Notes: a model not told the origin generated them from the sequence alone. A DNA stretch of 64,000 nt from Aaosphaeria pasadenensis (GCA_022813625.1 JAKLMB010000022.1:496001-560000); one strand, 5' to 3'. Positions 1 through 10,950 are shown, counted from the first letter of the stretch. Made by a program: numbers and translations.

Positions 1-2
1 CG

Positions 3-3000
3 CCAGCGACACTCACTCCCATCGCAGAAGCAGTGGCAGCCTCACCGGTGACAGAACCAGAGTTCGGCCCGCCAGTGACAAGGACAATAACAGTCAGGCC
101 GTCAGCAGTGACAGCGGTGACAGCAGAAGAAGCAGTGACAGCCGCAGAACCAACGTTGGACTCAGCGCCTCCACGTCACACTGTGTTTTTGCATGATCCT
201 CTCACAGCCATCAATCCCGATGACACCGGTGCAACTGTGGTAATTACACGATACATACAAACAGCAACCCCAACCGAAGATCTGTTATGGCAAGATGCAA
301 CTTCGACCCCATCGCGTGCCGAGGGCTACTGGACTGTAGAACAAGGACCAACCGCCATCCCTACGGAGACAGGCCCCCTTGTGCCAGTTATAAAGCCAGT
401 GTTTAACCACAACTCGCTGAAATGGGATGAAGACGCCGAAGTCACATTTGATGATGACACCGTGACGATCCCCGTCAAGCCGGGCCAAGAATATTACATT
501 CTCCCGCAGGATATTGGCGACAGAAAAATCCTCTTCGCGGGACCAGAGGGCACGGAGCCAGTTCCCATGTATGATGATGCCGTGGAAGAGGCCCGTCAGA
601 GGTTGAGCATCGCGGTGAATCCTCCCCCTAAGAATGCAACCGAAGAAGCAGACCGTCGCTCTCTTGCAGAACGTGACGACCCAATGCTGTCTGATTACTG
701 GGCATACTATTTACGCAAGGGGGACAGCGAAGTCGTCCCAGAGGAGCGACGCAACTTCCTCGGTGAAGATGGCGAGTACCAGGGAAAGCCCATGACGCAT
801 CCACCAGCTCTGCCGAGTTCCCACGAAGTGAACGATTGGGCCTCTAATACAGAGGACTCGGCCTTCCATGAACAAGGGGAGAAGATCAAGACGAGCCCTG
901 ATGGCTCTTGCGGTGGTTACAAGGGATACAGCTGCATTGGATTCGCTGCTGGTTCATGTTGCTCCCAAGCCGGATGGTGTGGAAAATCCATTGATCATTG
1001 CGGTGCAGGCTGCAATTCTCAGTACGGTTATTGCGAGTCGTTCCCCGTCTCGTCAAAGCCTGCTGCTTCGATCCCGCATAAACCATCTGCTTCCAGTTCT
1101 TTCCCTCCAAAGAAGACATCATCAAAGCATATTCCAGGAACTCCGATCCCGTGGTCGTCGACATCTACCAAGTCAGAGCATTTGCCTACTCCCTGGGAGT
1201 ATTCTGAGGAATCTAGTTATGCTCCCTCTGAGACAGTTAGACAAAGCTCTCATCATGGTGTCCCTACAAAGGCCCCCCATGTCACACCAGCCCCTGAGGT
1301 AGAAGAGTCCAATGAGTTTGAAAGCTTGATTCACTCTTTGTACAAGACAGTGTCTTCGTCCACATGGTCAGAGGACGTCCCGGAAGCCACTCCAGGGCCT
1401 GCTGAGTACGGGCATGGTCCGCAAGAGGGTGATTTCGAGGAAGTCGAGTACGCCGCTGAGGAGGAATCGTGGGAGTCTTCCGGTGAGGGGTACAATCATG
1501 CCTCCGAGCTCCCCAAGCCCTCTTCCAATGCTCCATCTTGGAGTAAGACGACGGAAGTAGTACCCACACCTACTACCCCTGCGGTCGAGTATCACCCAGA
1601 ATATGAGGTCGAAACTTCATGGAGCGAGTCAAGCACGACGTATGCGTCAAGCGAGACTGCGCCAGCCTCTACCACGCCTGCGTTCGAACACTACTACCCG
1701 GAGTATGAAGCAGAGACTTCTTCGAGCAAGGAGAGTCAGTCAAGCACGTCGTGTACGTCAAGCGAGGTGGGACCGACATCTACCACGTCTGCCGCAGAAT
1801 ACTACCCAGGATATGGAGCTGAAACTTCATCAAGCAAGACAAGTAAGACGAAAGAAGTTGCGCCGACTACTACACCACCAGTCGAATACGACACGGTGTA
1901 TAGCACAACGTATAGCACAACAGTCGTCACGGAATACATAGATGAAATCTCGTCGAGTAAGTCAAATGAGAAAACGTTTATGTTTACTGAGCCGGAAGCT
2001 AAATCCACTGCAGCAGGCGTCGCAACAGCCAAGCCGACCCCAGAATATGATGAAAACTTTTGGAGTGCTTGGTTAGAGGATGCCACGGGAAAGCACAAGC
2101 CAATTCATTACCAGAAGAGAGCGGCTCCATCAGGCTTCTTGTCGATCGTAAAAACTTCGACAAAGTCCGTAGCGAGCGCAACCAGCAAGATCGCCACCCC
2201 TACCCCCACCCCAACTGCTTGCGGAGAGATTGATGCTAAAACCTTCTTCCGCATTCTTCCTCATGGTGACGAAAAGGACTACCTCCTTTGCACCAACCCT
2301 TGCTCTGGACACGTCCCAGAGTACCGTAATGCGAGTGAAGGTATCCCGGAGCCCGTTTTGGAGAAGTTCAACAACGGAAGCATCAACTACTATCGCGTCG
2401 AGGGCGACGATGTGTACTATGCTAAGCTCGCCAACGAGACTGTCATCACGCCAGTTCTCTTCAAGAGCGGAGAGTTCATCGACAAACTGGCTGGCTCCAA
2501 CGACACCACGGTTAAGAAGATCAAGATCAAGCAGAACAAGTTCCTCGACTTAATTCAGTACTCCGCCAAGCGCATCTACCTTGGAGATGTGGAGTACGAA
2601 ATCATCATACCGGCGTCTGTCGATGAGATTGAGTCTCAAGACACTTCGGGCTGGAAGCAGGTTCTAAACGCATTGAAACATCTTGGTGTCAACGCTACAA
2701 CTCCAACGAGCACCAAGGCACCTCCACATGGCAAATCTAAACGCGAACATTTCGGGGACGTTCTGCGGGACTCTTTTGAGAAGCTTCTCAGGGACATCGG
2801 TTTGGATCCTACCGATCCAGACAATCCTGAAGCCAGCTACCTTCCAGATGCATATCTAACGGAAGACCCGGGAAAGAGATCTGTCGTCCCCCGTAATGAG
2901 GATGATAATTCCCACAGTAGTTCGGAGGATGAGATCCCCCTCTCTGAATTTCCCTTCCAGATCGTGATTGATGAACCACCAAGTGCGTATCTCGCCCCGC

Positions 3001-4688
3001 GTCATGAAGAAAGTAGTTCGGACGAGGAGAGAGTCATCGACAGGTTGGAACCCAGCTGGTACATCAGATTGGAAGCGCCAGAAATCACAAAGAGATCTAT
3101 CGCCCGCCGTGATAGTGATAATAGTATCAGCAGTTCAGATGAGGACGAAACCGTTACGAACCCCGATCTCGCAGTCGTATTGGAACCCGTACTGGAAGAA
3201 CCACTTACAGAGAGAGCCGTACCGGAACCATATTGGCCATCTATCCTCGGGCCTGATGATAGTTTGAGTAGTACGGATGAGGATATCATCGCGGCTCCCG
3301 ATTTCTACATCGCAATGGAAGCACCAATAAAGAGATCTGGGGTCCGGAGTGGTGACAGTCTCGATTTGGGGGACGAGGAAACCTTCTCGACAACCAGTGA
3401 CTGGATGGCATTGGAAAATTTACCACCAACAAAGAGATCTTTCTTCAAGCGGGAGACTAGCACTTCCAGTAGTTCGGACGAGAAAGAGCCCGAGCCGGAA
3501 ATCATTATCTTGACAGACTCAGGAAAGAGATCTGTCTCCGAAAGATCCACTCCCAGGAGATCCGCCTCCAGGACATCTGCCTCCAAGAGATCTCTCTTAA
3601 AGCACCAATGGGTTCAAACCGATACTGACACTGACAGTAGTTCGTTCGACTTGGCCGTGTACCCCCCGTCCTTCAGTGTGGTGCCAGACCCAGGAAGAAA
3701 GAGGTCTCGCATCCCCGAGCTCGGGGGGATTGAGGATCCTGAACATACGTACCCATTGCCCACTTGGCCACTAGACGAGTCACTTCAGAAAAGGGATGTT
3801 GAAAAGCCAGCCGAGACTCCCGTCGAAAATCCCTCCGAAAAGCCCGTCGAAAAGCAACTCGAAAAGCGCATGCACGGTTACGATCTGGTCAAATACGCCG
3901 CCAAGCAATGGCTCCAAGGCATGGGTTTTGCCTTCTTGGGCGATGAGGAGCCTCCGTGGCACCCAAAATATCACTTGGTAGATCCCGACGTAGATGAGGG
4001 GATGGTATCCCTCGTCCCCCGGGAAAACCTCGTAGAACGGGAAGCGGGTGACAATCAATTCCTGCAGGGTTTGGACGACGCTTTAGATTGGCTCATGATA
4101 CCTTGGAACATCCTGGGGAAGAGATCCGAACCCGCAAAGGAATCTCTCGCCCGTCGAGACGATAAAACAGGTATCATGGACGTATGGGATGCAATCGTCA
4201 ATTTCACGAGTGATTTCGTGGAGGATTATAATGTTTACACGAAGAGGGGCGACAAACTCAGCCCGAGAAATTGGCACGATTTCCAACTATTTTTGGGGGA
4301 ATTTTTCTCGAGATCTGCGGAACCAGAGAAGGAGGATCTCAGTAAGAAGCTCAGTAAGGTTCCCAAGATTCACAGTAGGGATCTCGGCAAGCGAGAAGAA
4401 GGGTACGTCGAATATCCCGGAGGCCCCCCAGAGAAAACAGAGGCTGACTTGTTGCTGGAAAAGGAGATCCAAAAGATCCTAGAAGTGTGGGAGTCCGCAG
4501 GTAGTCTAGTCCGAGGAGGAGTCATCTTCTCTAACGCTCGTTTCGAAGTCTTGGACGGCATCAATCCACTCATCGTCACCAAGACGACCCATCCACGCTC
4601 GCGCGCGACGTCCGTTGGGAGCTGGACAAATTTCAAACTCCCGGTCTGGGGTCCCAAGCATCCATCGGAGGATCAGATAAGGTATTAG
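3..4688 (+). CDS. Large secreted-type chitin-binding protein with dibasic-site repeats (5' partial)
   Basis: The frame is open from base 3 to the TAG at 4686-4688 with no Met near the edge, so the start and any signal peptide lie left of the window. 1561 residues are visible and no intron is needed. Residues about 303-344 form a hevein-like CBM18 chitin-binding domain with the expected eight cysteines (it begins CGGYKGYSC and ends YGYC). Next comes a Ser/Thr/Pro/Glu-rich linker with about four degenerate 30-36-residue repeats, then a region of about 170 residues with four Cys and no family I recognise. From about residue 955 there are repeats of Lys-Arg-Ser or Arg-Arg followed by an acidic SSSDE-like cluster. 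The CBM18 implies an extracellular or wall role, and the dibasic sites would suit a Kex2-type protease. Wall binding and processing are inferred; the overall function is unknown. Confidence 0.85.
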   Translation, partial: PATLTPIAEAVAASPVTEPEFGPPVTRTITVRPSAVTAVTAEEAVTAAEPTLDSAPPRHTVFLHDPLTAINPDDTGATVVITRYIQTATPTEDLLWQDATSTPSRAEGYWTVEQGPTAIPTETGPLVPVIKPVFNHNSLKWDEDAEVTFDDDTVTIPVKPGQEYYILPQDIGDRKILFAGPEGTEPVPMYDDAVEEARQRLSIAVNPPPKNATEEADRRSLAERDDPMLSDYWAYYLRKGDSEVVPEERRNFLGEDGEYQGKPMTHPPALPSSHEVNDWASNTEDSAFHEQGEKIKTSPDGSCGGYKGYSCIGFAAGSCCSQAGWCGKSIDHCGAGCNSQYGYCESFPVSSKPAASIPHKPSASSSFPPKKTSSKHIPGTPIPWSSTSTKSEHLPTPWEYSEESSYAPSETVRQSSHHGVPTKAPHVTPAPEVEESNEFESLIHSLYKTVSSSTWSEDVPEATPGPAEYGHGPQEGDFEEVEYAAEEESWESSGEGYNHASELPKPSSNAPSWSKTTEVVPTPTTPAVEYHPEYEVETSWSESSTTYASSETAPASTTPAFEHYYPEYEAETSSSKESQSSTSCTSSEVGPTSTTSAAEYYPGYGAETSSSKTSKTKEVAPTTTPPVEYDTVYSTTYSTTVVTEYIDEISSSKSNEKTFMFTEPEAKSTAAGVATAKPTPEYDENFWSAWLEDATGKHKPIHYQKRAAPSGFLSIVKTSTKSVASATSKIATPTPTPTACGEIDAKTFFRILPHGDEKDYLLCTNPCSGHVPEYRNASEGIPEPVLEKFNNGSINYYRVEGDDVYYAKLANETVITPVLFKSGEFIDKLAGSNDTTVKKIKIKQNKFLDLIQYSAKRIYLGDVEYEIIIPASVDEIESQDTSGWKQVLNALKHLGVNATTPTSTKAPPHGKSKREHFGDVLRDSFEKLLRDIGLDPTDPDNPEASYLPDAYLTEDPGKRSVVPRNEDDNSHSSSEDEIPLSEFPFQIVIDEPPSAYLAPRHEESSSDEERVIDRLEPSWYIRLEAPEITKRSIARRDSDNSISSSDEDETVTNPDLAVVLEPVLEEPLTERAVPEPYWPSILGPDDSLSSTDEDIIAAPDFYIAMEAPIKRSGVRSGDSLDLGDEETFSTTSDWMALENLPPTKRSFFKRETSTSSSSDEKEPEPEIIILTDSGKRSVSERSTPRRSASRTSASKRSLLKHQWVQTDTDTDSSSFDLAVYPPSFSVVPDPGRKRSRIPELGGIEDPEHTYPLPTWPLDESLQKRDVEKPAETPVENPSEKPVEKQLEKRMHGYDLVKYAAKQWLQGMGFAFLGDEEPPWHPKYHLVDPDVDEGMVSLVPRENLVEREAGDNQFLQGLDDALDWLMIPWNILGKRSEPAKESLARRDDKTGIMDVWDAIVNFTSDFVEDYNVYTKRGDKLSPRNWHDFQLFLGEFFSRSAEPEKEDLSKKLSKVPKIHSRDLGKREEGYVEYPGGPPEKTEADLLLEKEIQKILEVWESAGSLVRGGVIFSNARFEVLDGINPLIVTKTTHPRSRATSVGSWTNFKLPVWGPKHPSEDQIRY
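1551..1920 (+). repeat. Degenerate Ser/Thr/Pro/Glu tandem repeats inside the chitin-binding protein
   Basis: About four in-frame copies of a 30-36-residue unit follow one another. Each has a core like TTPAxEYxPEYExETS followed by a Ser/Thr-rich spacer, and the last copy is shortened and ends in YSTTYSTT. The composition suits an O-glycosylated linker. The copies differ at many positions, so this is an old or fast-evolving array rather than a fresh duplication. Confidence 0.65.
2866..3620 (+). repeat. Lys-Arg-Ser / acidic-serine repeats with a recurring aagagatct DNA word
   Basis: The word aagagatct, encoding Lys-Arg-Ser, recurs in frame near 2874, 3090, 3330, 3432, 3525 and 3585. Between copies lies a short stretch that usually has an acidic-serine core (SSSEDE, SSSDEE, SSSDEDE, SSTDED, SSSSDE) and then a hydrophobic-acidic segment ending near EP or EAP. 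The last three copies are closer together. The pattern resembles a precursor cut by a Kex2-like protease after Lys-Arg, but mature peptides are not proven. Confidence 0.7.
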
Positions 4689-5056
4689 AATCTGCTTGGT
4701 TGCAGATAAAAATTGTCAATGTAGCCTGTAGCCGATAGATCTTTAATGTCACACATGTTTCCGTATTTGAATCGCACACCATAATGTGAAGTGATGAAAA
4801 AGAAAATCGTGATCCGTTAATTAGAGGCTGAGAAGAGTTGGTCTCATCTAGGATGGCCGTGATTAAAAATGCTAACTTCTTCATACCCCTTTCTTTTATT
4901 CCCTTATATAATATAACCCTTGGACGAACAAAGGAACAACAATCGAAACGTCTAGATGTAATGTCATGATACAAATGTTTCCACACTCACTCACAATCAG
5001 CACCCATCGCTATCCAAACAATACCTCTCCTCCACTGCCTACCTTGCCAACCCCAT
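4689..5056. other. Convergent intergenic region, shared 3' ends
   Basis: This 368-bp AT-rich stretch separates two convergent stop codons. It has T-rich and A-rich runs suited to 3' UTRs on both strands. I see no ORF of interest. Confidence 0.6.
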
Positions 5057-6668
5057 CTAAGCGACATACCTACGCATGCGACGCTCAGCAACGGGAGCAG
5101 CGGTAGGCTCGGGCGCAGCAGGATTCTCCTCCGCAAGAATCGTGACAGCGGGAGGGGCAGCCTCAGCAACAGCCGTACCCGTGGCAGCGGCGCCCTCGGG
5201 GGGAACAATACCCTGCTGCTGCTGTTGCTGGTGCTCAAGCTCCTTCGCATCGGCCACCTTCTTCGCCTCCTCGTTCTTCGCCTGCTCCTGCGCGACGTGC
5301 ATGGCCTCCATCTCCTGTGCCGCCTTGAGATGCTCGGCGTTCTTCTTCTCTTCCTCCGCAACGTGCATGGCTTCCATCTCCTTTGCCTTCTTCTGGTGCT
5401 CGAGGTCCGCGGCTTGGGCTTTAGCGACGTGCTCGGCCTCCATCTTCGCGGCTGCTTCCTGGGAGGCCTTTGCTTCGGCTTCCGCGTTGGCTACGTGCAT
5501 GGCTTCCATGGCTTCGGCGGCTGCTTTGTGCTCGGCGGCTGGGGTATGTCAGTTTCGGGGTTCTTAGGTGTACGAGTGGAATTAAGGGGAACTTACCAGC
5601 CTTGTCAGCGGCGGCCTTGTGCTCAGCAGCTGCTTTCTTCTCGGCGTCCCATTCTGGGGTCACTCTGTTAGACTTTGTACTTCGCTAGGATGCTGTTATG
5701 GAGAGAAACTTACTGGCCATTTCCTCAGGGGTAGGACCCGCTGCGGGAGGAGGAGGAGGTGGTGGTGGGGGAGCGGCGGCTGCAGGGGGAGGAGTGACCT
5801 CTGCTGCAGGAGGCGTGGTGTGCTCCGGCGGCGGTGGAGGGGCCTCAGCGACGACAGTGTGCTCAGGTGGTGGGGGAGCCTCTGCAACTGGGTGGACGGG
5901 TGGAGGTGGAGGAGCAGCTGCTGGGACCTCGTGCTTCGGGGGTGGTGGAGGAGCCTCTGCTACGACGGTGTGCTCAGGAGGCGGTGGTGGAGGAGCAGCC
6001 TGTTCCGGTTCGTGCTTTGCTGCTGGAGGGGGCGGTGGAGGAGCAGCCTCTGCTACCATCGTATGCTCAGGAGGTGGTGGTGGTGGAGGAGCAGCCTGCT
6101 CCACTTCATGCTTCGGGGCAGGTGGAGGTGCTTCTGCTACCACTGTATGCTCAGGAGGTGGAGGTGCGGCCTCTTCCACTTTGTGCTCCGGGGGAGGTGG
6201 GGGAGCAGCTTGTTCGACCTTATGCTCCGGAGGCGGTGGAGCAGCCTGTTCGACCTTATGCTCAGGAGGAGGAGGAGCAGCCTCTTCTACCTTTTTCTCT
6301 GGGGGAGGTGGAGGAGCAGCCTCTTCAACTTTGTGCTCTGGCGGAGGTGGAGGAGCTGCTGCCACTGGATGAGCTGGTGGAGGAGCAGCGGCCTCAGGAG
6401 GTGCGGTTTGTTCAGGGACAGCGATGGTCGTCGAGTTCTCGGCCTTGTTTTCTTCAACGAGTGGTGCTCCCCCAGCGACTAGATAGGTGGGTTCCGGTTC
6501 CGCTACGACTGCAGCCTCTGGTGCCTTCTCAGTCCGTCCCTCCAATCGTACATTAAGTATATCATTAGACAGTCCACGGCGGGAGGGAGCGTTGCCATTG
6601 ATGGGCACGGGTCCGGCAGCCACGAGAGCCGCGGTCAAGAGTGTGATCAGAGAATAGGAGGCCCTCAT
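5057..6668 (-). CDS. Secreted proline-rich and Ala/Glu-rich repeat protein
   Basis: The start is the ATG at 6668, the only in-frame Met before the repeats. Exons are 6668-5714, 5653-5597 and 5538-5057, giving 497 residues, with GTAAGT donors and CCCAG acceptors. The N-terminus (MRASYSLITLLTAALVAAG) is a typical signal peptide, followed by a possible Kex2 site (SRRG). Exon 1 then encodes many tandem units of 4-9 prolines plus EHKVEEAA or EHTVVAEA. Exons 2 and 3 encode an Ala/Glu/Lys-rich, probably helical part with about four repeats centred on MEAMHVA or similar, a run of six Gln, and a basic end (ERRMRRYVA). There are no cysteines or catalytic motifs. A wall-associated structural protein is the simplest inference; the function is unknown. 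The long Gly-rich frame on the opposite strand is a shadow of the proline codons. Confidence 0.8.
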
Positions 6669-6916
6669 TATGGTTATTGGTTCTTTTCCTTGTAAGTCGG
6701 GAGGTTCGATTGAGATTCGAGGGAATTGGGGCGAACGGCAGAAGATTGATCGATGATCAAATGAAAGTAATCGAGCACAGCTCAAGGCAAGAAAGTAAGT
6801 AAGAAGAAACAAAAAGATAAAGAAAGGTTCGTGCACGGCACTGAGCAGAAGTGGACAAGATTAAAAGGTTGCTTGTTAGAGGAAAAGATGAGCAGAGGAG
6901 GAGAGCATATTAGAGA

Positions 6917-6922
6917 TATATA
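6917..6922 (-). promoter_or_regulatory. TATA-like box upstream of the proline-rich protein gene
   Basis: TATATA on the minus strand lies about 250 bp upstream of the ATG at 6668, within an AT-rich patch. The distance would imply a 5' UTR of roughly 200 bases. It was identified by sequence only. Confidence 0.3.
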
Positions 6923-7197
6923 CCGTCCCTGTAGCTTTGACCACTTGACGTTCTGGAAGACGGCACGCAGTCTTTGGAGGACTGTTTTGCCCAATCCCGA
7001 ATACCATCGTAAGCCTGGTCTACGGCGAGTAAGTCCCCTGCAGATCAGGCTTCAAGGAGACGTTGACAAGAAGTGGTTACCCCCACATGGATCAAGCGTA
7101 GACGTCTGCCACCTCAGGTAGCAGCTTTAGACAGGTCCCTCAGAAAGAAGGAATAGCAAAAGTAGGTGAAGATAGGGTTTGCTGAATGGTCCATGGG

Positions 7198-7265
7198 CCA
7201 ATCAGGGATGGACGTTATTGGTCGGATGGACGAAAGAGGAAGTGTGTTGTGCATATTCGGCCAAT
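7198..7265. promoter_or_regulatory. Cluster of three CCAAT boxes
   Basis: CCAAT occurs at 7198-7202 and 7261-7265, and its complement ATTGG at 7217-7221, all within 68 bp. CCAAT is the core bound by the fungal Hap/CBC complex. The cluster lies about 530-600 bp upstream of the proline-rich protein gene, the only nearby gene it could serve. Occupancy is not shown by sequence. Confidence 0.35.
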
Positions 7266-9696
7266 TGAAACGCTTGGCCTAACGTCTTTCGTTAGAGACA
7301 GTGTAGCAGAATCCCCACCACCAGGGGCAGAAATCAGTTCATAAAGACTCAAGAGATTTTTGGGGAACGCTCGCTAGGGAACGAGCCGAGTTTCAGAACG
7401 ACGGCAAGGGTTGGCGATACCACGAGTAAAATCATTTTGTTTTTCTCGTCACCTCCTCCTCGAGGAAATCCTGTTGTTTGCAGCGACGTGATAGGTAGAC
7501 GGTGGGACCCGACCCATGACGGCATCGGACTCCCGTATGTGCATGGTTTCAATCGAGGCCCGTCTTATGGCTGCGACAGTCCGCACGTAGCACTGAGGCT
7601 CAGCACGCCTAATCCTTGATGATCTTCGCGGGCAGGTCGCTTCCGGGATTGCCTAGGGCAATCGTTAATTGATTATTGACCTACCTATCTGAAATCTCAT
7701 TGTCGTGCATAACCACTCTCATCATGACCTATAAGCCGACCCACTGGTGTTGCAGAAGCAAACCCACAACTTCATGGCATCTTTCGACGGTGACGTGCGA
7801 CATTGCAGAGCTTTTCGATTTTTGTTTTCAAGTCGGTTAATACGGCACAGAGAGAATCTGAGCGATTCGTGGTCCAAACGGAGCCTCTGAGGTATATTGG
7901 CCGTGCAATAATGGTTTTGCTGTGTTCTCGAACAGACCGAAGGCCGAACCCCTTCAGCTGCAGGAGAGGTGCCTTGCATCCTCGCCAACCTGGAACGAAA
8001 CATGAGCTTCCGCATATGAGCCGCGGCAACGTTTGGACGATGTATCGATCAATTCCTACATGGTTGAATAAATAAACAATCAATTGACACAAAATGTACC
8101 ATCCATCGGGGAGTCCGGACCAATACAGTGCTCTCCAAAGCAATCGTGATGGTCAGCATACAGCAGATTAATTGGAGTACGAGTGCGCAAAGCAATAATG
8201 AGCTCCAATAAGCTTAGCAACTACTAAGTAATTAATTAATAAGGCAGCCTTCTATCGTGAAATCTTGGTCAACCCAAGATTCTAAGATGCATTCCATTTC
8301 CAGTAGATGTACAAATATCTGTAGAAACAAAGAATGAAAACAGCCGGAAGATCCAAGAATTATCGACTAATTCATCGCATTATTGCTCTGATGCTATCGA
8401 GTACATGTAACCTATAACAAGACGCCACAGCAATAACCAACATCCCCAACCCAACAACCGTAACGGCCAATGGTCTTAAGTTCTGGGGACAAGCTTGCAA
8501 GTAAAATGAGTCGGGCACCCCCATCCATGCGCAATCCCCCAAGCTTTTTACAACACGCTCAGCTTATGTCAACGTATCAGACTCGTGCATCAGACCTAAT
8601 TGAGGGGTAGACAATCTGACGCATGGTAATGCTCCAGTCAGGTAGGTAGTCGTTCGCGTCATCGAGCTGTCGCAGCTATAGAGTGTAGACTAGCAATACA
8701 CATGGCCCACCATACTAGCTACGAGTAACAGTACCCAAGAATACCTGGAACGACGATCGAGATACATAGCGTATCCTCAAATTCGATATACCCCACCTCT
8801 ACTTCACTTGCGAGCGTGTTTAGGTAGGATTTATCTGAGCTATCCCGCAATATTCCGCAAAGTTATCACAGAGCTGCGTGTAGAAAAATGCCACAGTTTG
8901 CAATATACCTCCGATCAGACGTAGTCGCACACATTAACACTACATCAACTTCACCAATTTAACCCGCTAAAATCACCCCAACAACTACGCGCGAAATACT
9001 CGTAAAACCGTCGAGCAGCACCACTTTCCACACACGATCTAGCCGATCAAAAATTTGTTTTGTTCTCGAATCATGTTGCGAAACCGTTGCTACCAGGGGA
9101 TCGACCAACCTGCGACTGTCGTCTCGTCATAGGCAGCCTGAGACCACCACCCCCTCGACATCCCGAGCCTCTGGATCCCGGTACCTGGGTCACACAGATA
9201 TTCCGGCTGTATGCAGCTCTTTGCTATTTTGGATAACTGACTATACAGAAGACTTTACGGCCTCAGATAGATGGAGGGAGGAGATGGTACGTGGGTACTG
9301 TTTGCTTTTCGATGTGCGTGATGTCTAGGGTTCGAGATGAGGAGTACGATACAGTAGGGAAAAGAAAGTAAAGTCTGGATCGATTGTAACGGTTAGTGTA
9401 GTTAATACGCCCGAAACAACCAGTATTGTGAGAGGATGAGATGCTCGTCTGTTACTGCGACACATTGCGACGCTGGGGACATTGAGATGGATAGTCGAAT
9501 GCTGTTGGCCCATTCCTAGTTGCAGCTTATATGTTGGAGAAAGCTGATACCGGACTGTCTGCATCGAAGAGCAGGACAATATAGAATAATATGAACTAAT
9601 AGCAAGACCCCAAGAGAGCGTTCTTTCTTGCCGATTACTGGAACTGACCGCAACTTTGGGGCATGAATATAATATCGAAATTTGGTCCATGTGAAT

Positions 9697-9780
9697 TTAC
9701 AAAGACTTTATGCTGTTCAGGCTGTCTCCTCGTCTCAAGATCCTGACTATGATGTCCAACCTCGCATAAAGTCTTTGTAA
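9697..9780. repeat. 17-bp perfect inverted repeat with 50-bp loop
   Basis: The left arm at 9697-9713 (ttacaaagactttatgc) is the exact reverse complement of the right arm at 9764-9780 (gcataaagtctttgtaa), with 50 bases between. No coding sequence surrounds it. It could be a hairpin in a transcript, the ends of a very small non-autonomous element, or a palindrome left by rearrangement. No target-site duplication is evident. Confidence 0.8.
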
Positions 9781-10930
9781 GGTCAGCTCAATAGTCTTTG
9801 TCTTCAACTATAGTATGCTTAGATATGACCAAAGCTCTGCAAATACATAGAAAACCCCTCCCCAGGAAACGAAGATGGATAGTCTTTCACATTCCGTATC
9901 GTTCCCGGTAGTCTTTCCATGAATGAATGCTGAGGAAATCAAGGTCCTATCTTTCGCTCTAGGCCTTTTGATTCGCATCATCCGAGACAGAACTCTTTGA
10001 TATTCCTCCAACAGGTATAGGGTAGGACTGATGAGGAGCAACTACTCGTAGGATGATGACGGTACAGTGCAAGCTGACTGCGAATCTGAAACTCGCATCC
10101 GACACCCAAACTCCCCTTCCTCTTTCGTATATGATTGTATACATCGATTAATCATTTTCCCAGAGTTGTTGAAAACTTTCGAGGTGATGGCGCGCTGGTT
10201 ACGACTACAGCAGTGAGCTTTTCGTGGGGTTGGATCGAAACTCCGTCGCATCGCCATCGTCTGCAGTGGCTTTCCGACGCCCTGATTTTTCCGTCAGCAA
10301 TGTCAGCACTTTGAGTTAGCGGTCGTTCTGGCCGGCGATTTCCAACGACCGCGTGCGTGAGGTATCCCATGACCTCGCGAGGTACCGCAGACAGCCTAGA
10401 TTTTCAATGACAGGAGCTTGGAGAGCACGACTAGCGACACTATGAGGCGACAAAAATCATCCAATGCACGAGAACTTGGTAGTGTAAGTTGGGCGTACGT
10501 GAGAATCCTCCGCCGTACAGACCAGACTGACAGTTGAGATTCCCGAGGACCGACTCTTCTGGTGCTTTGGGATGTGCTAGCTCATGGCCTGCCACGGTGA
10601 ATTGGTAAGTCTCTCTTTGCCGCCTTGTCGGATGGATGGAGTGCGTTGGATGCTGTAACCCGGGGTTGATAATCTGCTTGTCAGCATCCATGGACTACTA
10701 GTTACGCCCGTTCGCCATGGGAAAGACATGACAAAGGTCACATATCAGGAAAACTACCACTCCCTTCCCGAACGGCCAGACCAGTAGTTAAAGACTGATA
10801 AAAAACAAGCCCGAAAGAACAAGCGAAACATACGAAATCATAACCTCACCGCCATGCCCTTCAATCCGGAAGCACATCCCGAATTCAACATAGACACGGC
10901 GAGCAAGCAAGGAAACAAGTCTCCAACCCC

Positions 10931-10950
10931 ATCCCATCCCATCCCATCCC
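10931..10950. repeat. (ATCCC)4 microsatellite
   Basis: Four exact tandem copies of ATCCC in the gene-free region. Confidence 0.9.

Noticed and set aside
5698..6372. Plus-strand Gly/Ala-rich ORF of 224 residues and other long plus-strand ORFs over the same region
   Set aside because: They are the complement of proline codon repeats in the minus-strand secreted gene, which has a signal peptide, consistent splicing and ordered repeats.
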